From Lachnospiraceae bacterium (GTDB lineage Bacteria > Bacillota > Clostridia > Lachnospirales > Lachnospiraceae), in the NCBI GenBank assembly GCA_029068665.1, contig JAIECC010000431.1, forward strand, positions 1 to 13,294: a DNA stretch of 13,294 bases, given 5' to 3'. Position numbers and translations under genes: made by a program. Of this stretch, positions 1 through 6,390 are shown piece by piece. The notes under the pieces were generated by a model. It saw nothing but the letters and a program-made list of their open reading frames with translations, did no database searches and was not told the DNA's origin. Position 1 is the first letter of the stretch; the number at the start of each line of letters is the position of its first letter.

Positions 1-495
1 GTTCTAAACAGCATAGGACTGTATCGTATGGCAAAGAAGGTAGGACACGATAAAGCATGGCTTGCCTGGATTCCTTTTGCCAATGTATGGCTGATGTTTA
101 CTCTGCCGGACAGTGAATACCGGGTGCTTGCTATTAATAAGGTAATTAATGACCGTTCCACTGCATTTTGGATTTTTATAGCGATTCAATATGGTGCGAG
201 TATTGTTGTGTCAGCTTTGTCAGCAATTCCAATTATTGGATGGATTTTTGCATTGATATCACCACTGATGAGCATTGTGCTTATGCTTGTGTATATTTTT
301 ATGATGTTTCCGGTTTATAAGAGTTTATACGCAATGTTCCTGCCGGAAGCTTCTGCGCAGAATTATGCCATTGCCAGTATCATCTGTGCATATCTTGTGC
401 CGATTGTTACACCGATTTTGATGCTGATCGTATCCGGAAAGGAACCGATTGTGACAGAGGAACCGGTTTATGATCAGCAGTATTACACCTACTGA
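1..495 (+). CDS. small multi-pass membrane protein, 5' end outside the window
   Basis: This frame is open from base 1 and the residues before the first ATG at 28 (LNSIGLYR) continue naturally into a familiar motif of small integral membrane proteins (LYRxAKKxGxxxAWLAWIPxAN). I therefore think the true start lies upstream and the ATG at 28 is internal; no ribosome binding site precedes it. At least three hydrophobic stretches are visible: the WLAWIPFANVW region near the left edge, a long double span around SIVVSALSAIPIIGWIF and ISPLMSIVLMLVYIFMMF, and a C-terminal span around AYLVPIVTPILMLIV. The tail is short, polar and tyrosine-rich (PVYDQQYYTY). The WLAWIPxAN signature recurs in uncharacterised membrane proteins of Firmicutes and Actinobacteria; no function is known to me. 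It ends about 7 bases before the promoter of the transporter operon, so it belongs to the preceding transcription unit. Confidence 0.75.
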   Translation, partial: VLNSIGLYRMAKKVGHDKAWLAWIPFANVWLMFTLPDSEYRVLAINKVINDRSTAFWIFIAIQYGASIVVSALSAIPIIGWIFALISPLMSIVLMLVYIFMMFPVYKSLYAMFLPEASAQNYAIASIICAYLVPIVTPILMLIVSGKEPIVTEEPVYDQQYYTY

Positions 496-501
496 CAGCC
501 A

Positions 502-531
502 TTGACAAGTACGCAGGAAATAGTGTAAAAT
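502..531 (+). promoter_or_regulatory. sigma-A-type promoter of the amino acid transporter operon
   Basis: A perfect -35 box TTGACA (502-507) is followed after 18 bases by TAAAAT (526-531) as -10. Transcription would start near 538, leaving a leader of about 50 bases before the lipoprotein ATG at 590. The leader shows no obvious T-box or other large riboswitch fold. It is the only good promoter candidate I see upstream of the transporter genes and probably also serves the downstream tmk group. Confidence 0.6.
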
Positions 532-589
532 TCGCAAGAGAAATAAAATAGGTTAGCAACCAATAATTAGAATCGAGGTTAGTATTATT

Positions 590-1450
590 ATGAAAAAATT
601 AATATCCAGAATGACGGCAGTTTGTCTGGCTGCTGTTACAGCATTTATGGTAACAGGCTGCGGGGCCGGCAAGGGAGATAATGATGTGGTAAAGACCATC
701 AATATTTCTTTAACCGATGAGCAATATGCGTTTGGTGTGGACAAGAACAATGCCGGACTGTTAGAGCAGGCGAATGCATATATTGCTTCCGTAAAAGATG
801 ATGGAACATTGGATAAAATCTGTGATAATTATTTTGGTGATGGAACTCCGCAGGGTGTTACATCCGCAAAGGAGGATTCTTCCAAGGATCAGCTGGTAGT
901 TGCTACCAATGCAGAGTTTTCACCATTCGAGTATAAAGAAGGAGATACCTTCTATGGAATCGACATGGAGCTGGCAGCAGGTCTTGCAGAATACCTGGGA
1001 AAAGAATTAGTTATTCTGGATGTAGACTTTGAAGCAGTTTGTACATATGTAGATACCGGTAAGGCAGATATGGCAATCGCAGGTCTGACGATTAATGAGA
1101 CAAGAAAGGAAAGTGTGAACTTTACCGATTCCTATTATGTTGCCTCGCAGTTGTTAATTGTACCAAGTGAAAATACAGACTTTGATGCCTGTAAAGCTGC
1201 AGAAGATGTAATGGCTATCTTAGAAGCACAGGATGCAGGAAGAATCGGCGGTCAGAGCGGTACCACGGCAGAGTATTTTGTAAAGGGTGATGTTGATTGG
1301 GAATTTGATGGTATCAGCAACATGAGCTGGGTTGGTTATACCTCCGGTTCATTGGCAGTCAATGATATGCTGTCCGGTAACATCAATTATGTCATTATTG
1401 ATGAGGCACCTGCGAATATGATTGTGAAGAAGGTTAATGCAGCAAATTAA
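590..1450 (+). CDS. amino acid ABC transporter substrate-binding lipoprotein, apparently circularly permuted
   Basis: A 286-residue extracellular solute-binding protein of family 3 (polar amino acid type), anchored as a lipoprotein: basic start MKKLISR, hydrophobic core, lipobox VTGC with the lipidated Cys at residue 24. GAGG at 575-578 is the ribosome binding site. The core fold starts near residue 101 (QLVVATNAEFSPFEY), continues through GIDMELAAGLAEYLG and the IAGLTINETRKESVNFTDSYY region, with R172 the usual carboxylate-binding arginine, and reaches YVIIDEAPA (D271, usual amine-binding aspartate). It then stops at residue 286. The helix-strand-helix segment that normally follows (EQYAFGVxK...LLE...DGTxDKIxxxYFG) is present instead at residues about 36-84, directly after the lipobox. 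Family and transport role are clear; the exact amino acid is not predictable. Permease and ATPase genes follow. Confidence 0.93.
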   Translation: MKKLISRMTAVCLAAVTAFMVTGCGAGKGDNDVVKTINISLTDEQYAFGVDKNNAGLLEQANAYIASVKDDGTLDKICDNYFGDGTPQGVTSAKEDSSKDQLVVATNAEFSPFEYKEGDTFYGIDMELAAGLAEYLGKELVILDVDFEAVCTYVDTGKADMAIAGLTINETRKESVNFTDSYYVASQLLIVPSENTDFDACKAAEDVMAILEAQDAGRIGGQSGTTAEYFVKGDVDWEFDGISNMSWVGYTSGSLAVNDMLSGNINYVIIDEAPANMIVKKVNAAN

Positions 1451-1468
1451 GGAACTGTAGATAAGCTG

Positions 1469-1497
1469 AAACCTGCCCGGAGGGGCAGGTTTCTTCT
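1469..1497 (+). terminator. intra-operon hairpin between lipoprotein and permease genes, likely attenuator
   Basis: AAACCTGCCC (1469-1478) pairs perfectly with GGGCAGGTTT (1483-1492) around a GGAG loop, followed by CTTCT rather than a clean run of T. It lies 18 bases after the lipoprotein stop and 29 bases before the permease start. Such a leaky hairpin would protect the lipoprotein mRNA 3' end and let the binding protein be made in excess over the membrane parts, a common arrangement in binding-protein importers. Confidence 0.7.
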
Positions 1498-1521
1498 CGT
1501 ATTACATTGTGAGGGCTGAAT

Positions 1522-2235
1522 ATGACATTTCAATCTTTAATGAACAAGTGGAATTTATTCTGGGATGCCTTTGTGAATAAAGGCAGCTACAAAGAAGTGG
1601 TAACCGGTTTGGTCAATACCATGATAATTGCTTTGGTGGCATTGATTCTGGGTATTATAATCGGTACACTGATTGCGGCAGTAGAGGTACAGCCGAAGAA
1701 GGGAAAGGTTATGTCCGTATTAAATCGAATTTGTACGATTTATGTGGCATTTTTCCGGGGAACACCGATTGTCGTTCAATTGCTGTTGGGGTATTTTGTA
1801 ATCCTGCCGTTAATAGGATTTAATTTATCTTCTGTTGCAGTGGCGATTATCATAATGGGACTGAACAGTGGAGCCTATGTTTCGGAAATCATGCGTTCCG
1901 GTATTCTGTCTGTGGATATCGGACAGATGGAAGCAGGCCGGGCTATGGGACTGAACTATGGTACTACCATGCGGAAAATCATTATTCCTCAGGCGGTGAA
2001 GAATATCCTGCCTACCCTGGGAAATGAATTGATTTCTCTGGTGAAGGAGACTTCTGTAGTCAGCTTCATTGGAGTTGTGGACTTGTATAAAGCATTTCGG
2101 ACCATTGGTTCCAGCAACTATGAATATATGATGCCATTCCTTGTAATGGCAGTGATTTACATTGTTATCATATTGTTGATTACTTTGGCTTTACGGCTGA
2201 TGGAAAGGGGGCTGCGGGCAAGTGATAAGCGTTAG
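1522..2235 (+). CDS. polar amino acid ABC transporter permease (HisM/GlnP type)
   Basis: A 237-residue inner-membrane permease of the His/Glu/Gln/Arg/opine family. A hydrophobic span at about residues 26-52 is preceded by the family signature region (VVTGLVNTMIIAL), then FFRGTPIVVQLLLGYF, a diagnostic HisMQ motif, near residues 75-90. The EAA coupling loop is present as MEAGRAMGLNYGTTMRKIIIPQAV (quoted here as MEAGRAMG...IIIPQA), the segment that docks onto the ATPase. A last hydrophobic span lies near the C-terminus (VMAVIYIVIILLITLAL). Length is normal for the family. Only one permease gene is seen, so a homodimer is expected. ATG at 1522 is preceded by GTGAGGG (1508-1514). The stop overlaps the ATPase start by 14 bases, implying translational coupling. 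Confidence 0.93.
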   Translation: MTFQSLMNKWNLFWDAFVNKGSYKEVVTGLVNTMIIALVALILGIIIGTLIAAVEVQPKKGKVMSVLNRICTIYVAFFRGTPIVVQLLLGYFVILPLIGFNLSSVAVAIIIMGLNSGAYVSEIMRSGILSVDIGQMEAGRAMGLNYGTTMRKIIIPQAVKNILPTLGNELISLVKETSVVSFIGVVDLYKAFRTIGSSNYEYMMPFLVMAVIYIVIILLITLALRLMERGLRASDKR

Positions 2236-3151
2236 GAATATTTACAAGAACTTTGGAGACCTTGCGGTGCTGAAGGGTGTCGGCATTGAAATCGAAAAGG
2301 GCGAAAAGGTAGCTATTATCGGACCTTCCGGCAGTGGAAAAAGTACCTTTCTTCGGTGTATGAATTTGTTAGAAGAACCAACCTACGGAGAAATCTGGCT
2401 GGATGAAAAGCTGCTGACACCGGCAGATCCGTACCTGCATCCGGAGGTGATTGCTGCATCCAAGACCTATCACAGGCTGTATCAGGAGAAGCATCCGGCA
2501 GGAGATTCAGAAGGTGGAGAGCAGAAGGATTATGACATGGATATCATCCACAGCATTAAAAAGGATGATTTACTTCAAAAGCATGAAGGCAAGGAATATA
2601 AAGAAAAGCTAAAAGCAATTGAAGGGGAGAACCGCATGGATGTCAATGTGGCAAGACAGCGGGTGGGTATGGTATTCCAGCATTTTAATCTGTTTAACAA
2701 TCTGACAGTCATGGAGAATCTCACACTGGCACCGGTTACCCTGAAGCTGCAGACAGCAGAGGAAGCCACAGAAACTGCCAGTACATTATTAAAGCGGATT
2801 GGCTTATATGACAAAAAGGATGAGTATCCAAGCAAGCTGTCCGGCGGGCAGAAGCAGAGAATAGCCATTGTACGTTCGCTGGTCATGAATCCGGAGGCTA
2901 TATTATTTGATGAGCCTACCTCGGCACTGGACCCGGAAATGGTTGGAGAGGTGCTGGAGCTGATTCGGGAGCTGGCAGAGGAAGGTATGACTATGGTAAT
3001 TGTTACCCATGAGATGGGTTTTGCAAAAGAGGTTGCTACCAGAGTATTGTTCATGGATGGCGGTCAGATTATGGAACAGAATCCGCCGGAGGAATTCTTT
3101 GGTAATCCACAGCATCCAAGACTGAAGGAGTTTTTGTCAAAGGTGCTGTAG
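2222..3151 (+). CDS. polar amino acid ABC transporter ATP-binding protein with a long insertion
   Basis: A 309-residue GlnQ-type ATPase. Walker A GPSGSGKST is at residues 34-42, Q-loop VFQ at 151-153, signature LSGGQ at 206-210, Walker B ILFDEP at 227-232, D-loop SALD at 234-237 and switch histidine H263, so it should be catalytically competent. GlnQ proteins usually have about 240-250 residues. The excess lies between Walker A and the Q-loop, roughly residues 64-143: a charged, probably helical stretch containing DPYLHPEVIAASKTYHRLYQ and KKDDLLQKHEGKEYKEKL. This is where the ATPase faces the permease coupling helix, so the insert may touch the membrane component or be regulatory. GTG start at 2222 with AAAGGGGG at 2204-2211 and 10-base spacing. 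It is co-transcribed with the preceding two genes, and no terminator separates it from tmk. Confidence 0.93.
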   Translation: MISVRNIYKNFGDLAVLKGVGIEIEKGEKVAIIGPSGSGKSTFLRCMNLLEEPTYGEIWLDEKLLTPADPYLHPEVIAASKTYHRLYQEKHPAGDSEGGEQKDYDMDIIHSIKKDDLLQKHEGKEYKEKLKAIEGENRMDVNVARQRVGMVFQHFNLFNNLTVMENLTLAPVTLKLQTAEEATETASTLLKRIGLYDKKDEYPSKLSGGQKQRIAIVRSLVMNPEAILFDEPTSALDPEMVGEVLELIRELAEEGMTMVIVTHEMGFAKEVATRVLFMDGGQIMEQNPPEEFFGNPQHPRLKEFLSKVL

Positions 3152-3202
3152 CGATGGAAAGGCATGTTAGCGAATGTTAGAATACGGAAAGGATTATTCA
3201 GA

Positions 3203-3835
3203 ATGCAGGGATTATTTATCTCCATGGAAGGACCGGACGGTGCGGGAAAAAGTACACAGATAGAACTGCTTCGGGGCTACCTGGCAGATAAGGGCTATGA
3301 GATTGTGATTACCAGAGAGCCGGGTGGAACTGTAATCAGTGAGGCCATTCGCCAGTTAATATTGAATCGGGAGTATGCAGAAATGTGTCCCAATACGGAG
3401 CTGCTTTTGTATGCCGCTGCTAGGGCTCAATTGGTAAATGAAGTGATTCGTCCGGCTTTGGAAGCAGGAAAGGCTGTCATCTGTGACCGGTTTGTGGAAT
3501 CCTCAGTGGTATATCAGGGAATTGCAAGGGGAATGGGGATTGATACGGTTTATGCAGTAAATGAATATGCTCTGGAGGGACTTCGGCCGCAGCTTACGAT
3601 TCTGCTGGATTTAGATGCAGAAGAGGGGCTGCGCAGAAAAAAGAATCAGGCAGAGCTTGACCGGATGGAGGCAGCAGGGCTGGAATTTCATCGGAAGGTA
3701 GCGGAAGGATACCGCATGCTGGCAGAGCGGGAAAAAGAACGAATTATGAAAATTTCTGCCACTTTACCGGAAGAGGACATTCATGCTAAAATAGTATTAG
3801 CTATTGAAGAGCGGATATTGAACCGATACAATTAA
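3203..3835 (+). CDS. tmk: thymidylate kinase
   Basis: A 210-residue dTMP kinase, which phosphorylates dTMP to dTDP with ATP in dTTP synthesis. The P-loop is EGPDGAGKS (residues 9-17), the dTMP-binding REPGGT motif is at 38-43, the DR motif at 95-96 in CDRFVESSVVYQG, and a basic LID region (LRRKKNQAELDRM) near 143-155. An earlier in-frame ATG at 3164 would add 13 residues, but the Shine-Dalgarno before it touches the codon and homologues start close to GLFI; ATG 3203 has AAAGG at 3188-3192 with 10-base spacing and gives the usual length. It follows the ABC ATPase by 51 bases without a terminator and opens the replication and RNA-modification gene run. Confidence 0.95.
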   Translation: MQGLFISMEGPDGAGKSTQIELLRGYLADKGYEIVITREPGGTVISEAIRQLILNREYAEMCPNTELLLYAAARAQLVNEVIRPALEAGKAVICDRFVESSVVYQGIARGMGIDTVYAVNEYALEGLRPQLTILLDLDAEEGLRRKKNQAELDRMEAAGLEFHRKVAEGYRMLAEREKERIMKISATLPEEDIHAKIVLAIEERILNRYN

Positions 3836-3842
3836 TATATAT

Positions 3843-3904
3843 TCAGAGTTAGGCAGGTAACGCCAAATCGAGGAAATGCGAAGCATTTCCGAGATTGACT
3901 CTGA
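3843..3904 (+). other. compact structured element, predicted three-way junction, in the tmk-yaaR gap
   Basis: The outer arms TCAGAGT (3843-3849) and ACTCTGA (3898-3904) are perfectly complementary. Inside are two hairpins: GGC (3852-3854) with GCC (3862-3864) around a 7-base loop, and a long one with AATC (3866-3869) / GATT (3893-3896), tandem G.A/A.G mismatches (3870-3871 with 3891-3892), then GGAAATGC (3872-3879) / GCATTTCC (3883-3890) closed by a GAA triloop. Junction linkers are only 0-2 bases. There is no T tract, so it is not a classical terminator. GAGTTAG occurs as a direct repeat at 3846-3852 and 3908-3914. It may be an RNA leader of yaaR, a processing site or a small mobile palindromic element. 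The pairing is seen; function is unknown. Confidence 0.55.
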
Positions 3905-3939
3905 AAGGAGTTAGAATGCCGGAAGGGAGGTCAGGGTAC

Positions 3940-4383
3940 ATGGATATAAAACTGGATGCCATATCTCAATTAACGCAGGTAGATGCAGCAGAAGCTGTGA
4001 AGAATGCCGGAAATGACGAGTTTAAGTTTACCCTGGTCAGCCATATTCAGGAAAGTGAATTACAGGCGAAGCTGGAAGGTCTGATGAAGGAAATCGAAGC
4101 AGAGGGACAGCGGATTGCTCGGCATAAAGATATTCGGGACATGAAGCGTTACCGGGCGAAAATCAAGGAATTTATGAATGAAATCACAACCCGTTCCTAT
4201 TCCTTTTCCAGAGAGAATTTTCTGGATCGAAAAGGCAGGCACCGGGTATATGGAATCATTCATCTGGTAGATGAAGAGCTGGATAAATTAGCAGGTGCTC
4301 TTATGGAAGAAGAGAAGGACCATCTGGAAATTCTTCGTCTGATTGATGATATACGGGGAATGTTGATTGATATCATCACTTAG
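3940..4383 (+). CDS. yaaR: YaaR family protein (DUF327)
   Basis: A 147-residue, mostly helical, highly charged soluble protein. The middle and C-terminal parts show the YaaR pattern: repeated basic-acidic helices, the stretch RYRAKIKEFMNEI, then FSRENFLDRKGRHRVYGIIHLVDEEL (key residues RENFLDRKGR...HLVDEEL) and a terminal helix. YaaR proteins are conserved next to tmk and holB in Firmicutes, but their role is not established. I chose ATG 3940 because AAGGGAGG (3923-3930) stands 9 bases before it and MDIKLDAISQ is the expected start; an in-frame ATG at 3916 with AAAGGAG close by would add eight residues and cannot be excluded. Bacillus subtilis has yaaQ (darA) between tmk and yaaR; here that gene is missing and the gap carries the structured element. 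Confidence 0.85.
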   Translation: MDIKLDAISQLTQVDAAEAVKNAGNDEFKFTLVSHIQESELQAKLEGLMKEIEAEGQRIARHKDIRDMKRYRAKIKEFMNEITTRSYSFSRENFLDRKGRHRVYGIIHLVDEELDKLAGALMEEEKDHLEILRLIDDIRGMLIDIIT

Positions 4384-4442
4384 CATCCGGGAGGAGCATA
4401 TTTTAATTATAAGTTACTATATTTGGAAAGAAGGTGTTGGCT

Positions 4443-5453
4443 ATGACAGCATTTAAAGATGTTATCGGGCATGAAGGTATTATCGGACATTTTAAAAGCA
4501 GCATAGAGCAAGGTAAGGTAGCCCACGCCTACCTGATTCATGGGGAAAAGGGAACAGGTAAGAAGCTGCTGGCAGGATTATTTGCCAAGACTCTGCAATG
4601 TGAGGCAGGGGGAACAGATCCTTGTGGAAAATGCCGCTCCTGTATACAGTGTGATACCGGAAATCAGCCGGATATTATCTGGGTGACACACGAGAAGCCA
4701 TCGGTGATTTCCGTAGATGATATTCGGGAACAGGTGAATAAAAGCATTATTGTACGGCCCTACAGCAGCCGTTATAAGGTATATATTATTCCCCAGGGGG
4801 AAATGATGAATCCACAGGCGCAGAATGCCCTGTTGAAGACCCTGGAGGAGCCGCCGGAGTATGCAGTGATCCTACTGCTGACCAACAATATTGATAAGAT
4901 GCTTCCTACCATTATATCCCGTTGTATTACTCTGAATCTGCGGCCTGTGGGAGAACTGGATATGATGGAATACCTGTCCAGAATCGGGATTCCGGCAACA
5001 AAAGCGAAGTTCTGTGTGGGCTTTGCCTTTGGTAATCTGGGAAAGGCTGTTCGTCTGGCAACCTCAGAGGAATACAATGAAATCAAGTATGACTGTGTTA
5101 GTATTTTAAAAAATGCAAATAAAATGGAAATCTATGATTTTACGGAAGCAGTGAAACGGATGACCAAGTATAAGCTGGAAATCTATGACTATATTGATTT
5201 AATGATGATGTGGTATCGGGATATCCTGATGTTGAAGGTTTCCGGTTCTCCGGATAAGTTGTTATTTAAAGAAGAATATAGTACACTAAAGCAGCAGGCG
5301 AATTATATTTCCTTTGAAGGGATTGAGAATGTATTAGATGCCATGGATAAGGTAAAGATTCGTTTAGAGGCAAATGTGAATTTTGATATAGCAATGGAAT
5401 TGCTGTTATTGACCATAAAGGAGAATCAAAATGATAGAAGTAATCGGAGTTAG
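4443..5453 (+). CDS. holB: DNA polymerase III subunit delta prime
   Basis: A 336-residue clamp-loader subunit that helps load the beta clamp at the replication fork. The N-terminus has VAHAYLIHGEKGTGKK, an AAA+ Walker A-like loop at residues 34-41. The zinc module is C53, C61, C64, C67 (DPCGKCRSC), with QPD where HPD is usual. NALLKTLEEPP at 128-138 and the arginine-finger SRC at 159-161 are diagnostic of delta prime. The C-terminal part is the helical oligomerisation domain. The start is ATG 4443, 8 bases after AAGG in GGAAAGAAGG; an upstream in-frame GTG at 4434 lies inside that ribosome binding site. The 3' end overlaps ricT by 23 bases. Confidence 0.94.
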   Translation: MTAFKDVIGHEGIIGHFKSSIEQGKVAHAYLIHGEKGTGKKLLAGLFAKTLQCEAGGTDPCGKCRSCIQCDTGNQPDIIWVTHEKPSVISVDDIREQVNKSIIVRPYSSRYKVYIIPQGEMMNPQAQNALLKTLEEPPEYAVILLLTNNIDKMLPTIISRCITLNLRPVGELDMMEYLSRIGIPATKAKFCVGFAFGNLGKAVRLATSEEYNEIKYDCVSILKNANKMEIYDFTEAVKRMTKYKLEIYDYIDLMMMWYRDILMLKVSGSPDKLLFKEEYSTLKQQANYISFEGIENVLDAMDKVKIRLEANVNFDIAMELLLLTIKENQNDRSNRS

Positions 5454-6354
5454 ATTTCGAGAAACCGGGAAGATATACTTTTTTGACCCGCTGACCTTCG
5501 AGGTAGAGGCAGGGGACCATGTTATTGTGGAAACTGCAAGAGGCATGGAATACGGTAAGGTGGTTTACGGCAGAAGAACCATTGACGAGAAGAAAATGCC
5601 GGCACCGATCAAGCCGATTATCCGTAAGGCTACAGAGGCTGACCGGGTAAGAGATCGGAAGAATAAGGAACGGTGTAAGGAAGCGTTTAATATCTGTCTG
5701 GAGAAGATTGCAAAGCATAAGCTGGAGATGAAGCTGATTGAGGCAGAATATACCTTTGATAATAATAAGGTCCTGTTTTATTTTACTGCCGACGGAAGAA
5801 TTGATTTCCGGGAGCTGGTAAAGGATCTGGCTTCCGTGTTTAAGACCAGAATAGAGCTTCGCCAGATTGGTGTCCGGGACGAGACGAAGATTGTTGGTGG
5901 TATCGGAATTTGCGGACGGGAGCTGTGCTGTCACAGCTATTTATCGGATTTTGCTCCGGTTTCTATTAAGATGGCGAAGGAGCAGAGCCTGTCTCTGAAT
6001 CCAACCAAGATTTCCGGTGTCTGCGGCCGATTGATGTGCTGTCTGAATCATGAAGAGGCAACTTATGAATATCTGAATGATCATATGCCGAATGTAGGAG
6101 ATTATGTAAAGACTCCTACCGGTCAGAAGGGTGAAGTAACCGGAGTGAATGTTCTTCGACAAAATGTGAAGGTATTGCTCACCAATGATGCCGGTGAAAA
6201 AGAAATTCTGGAATATAAGGTGGACGAGCTTCGATTTAAGCCAAAAAGACATCGGGATAAGAATAAAATCAATGCAGATGCAGCAGAAATAAAGGAATTG
6301 GAAGAACTGGAGAAGCAGGAGAAGAAGGAAGGAAAGTCGAAACTGGACGACTAG
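5431..6354 (+). CDS. ricT: PSP1-domain protein RicT/YaaT, regulator of RNase Y
   Basis: A 307-residue PSP1-family protein. In Bacillus subtilis RicT forms a complex with RicA and RicF that binds iron-sulfur clusters and modulates RNase Y dependent mRNA processing, with effects on competence, biofilm and sporulation. The hallmark is a cysteine-rich core: C161 and C166-C167 in CGRELCCHSY, then C198 and C203-C204 in CGRLMCCLNHEE. The start MIEVIGVRFRETGKIYFF and the central basic helices match the family. The C-terminus is a charged Lys/Glu tail of about 35 residues, typical of clostridial forms. ATG 5431 sits inside the end of holB with AAAGGAG (5417-5423) seven bases before it, so translation is coupled to holB. 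No ricA or ricF gene is in the window. Confidence 0.94.
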   Translation: MIEVIGVRFRETGKIYFFDPLTFEVEAGDHVIVETARGMEYGKVVYGRRTIDEKKMPAPIKPIIRKATEADRVRDRKNKERCKEAFNICLEKIAKHKLEMKLIEAEYTFDNNKVLFYFTADGRIDFRELVKDLASVFKTRIELRQIGVRDETKIVGGIGICGRELCCHSYLSDFAPVSIKMAKEQSLSLNPTKISGVCGRLMCCLNHEEATYEYLNDHMPNVGDYVKTPTGQKGEVTGVNVLRQNVKVLLTNDAGEKEILEYKVDELRFKPKRHRDKNKINADAAEIKELEELEKQEKKEGKSKLDD

Positions 6355-6390
6355 AGTCCATTGGTACGGCCTGCATCCGGATATGGGAAA

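Noticed and set aside
2575..3054. 159-codon minus-strand frame opposite the ABC ATPase
   Set aside because: It mirrors the Walker B and signature region of a certain gene; serine-rich shadow composition without start signals.
3843..3904. Hammerhead-type ribozyme or intrinsic terminator reading of the three-way junction
   Set aside because: The conserved hammerhead core CUGANGA...GAA is not in the right places, and there is no T run after the stem for a terminator.
3895..3939. N-terminal extension of yaaR from TTG 3895 or ATG 3916
   Set aside because: TTG 3895 is inside the structured element without a ribosome binding site; ATG 3916 has short spacing, whereas ATG 3940 has AAGGGAGG at 9 bases and the expected family start.
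5266..5934. 222-codon open frame on the minus strand, antisense to holB end and ricT
   Set aside because: It lies opposite two clearly coding, motif-rich genes, has no ribosome binding site and its residue composition is that of an antisense shadow.
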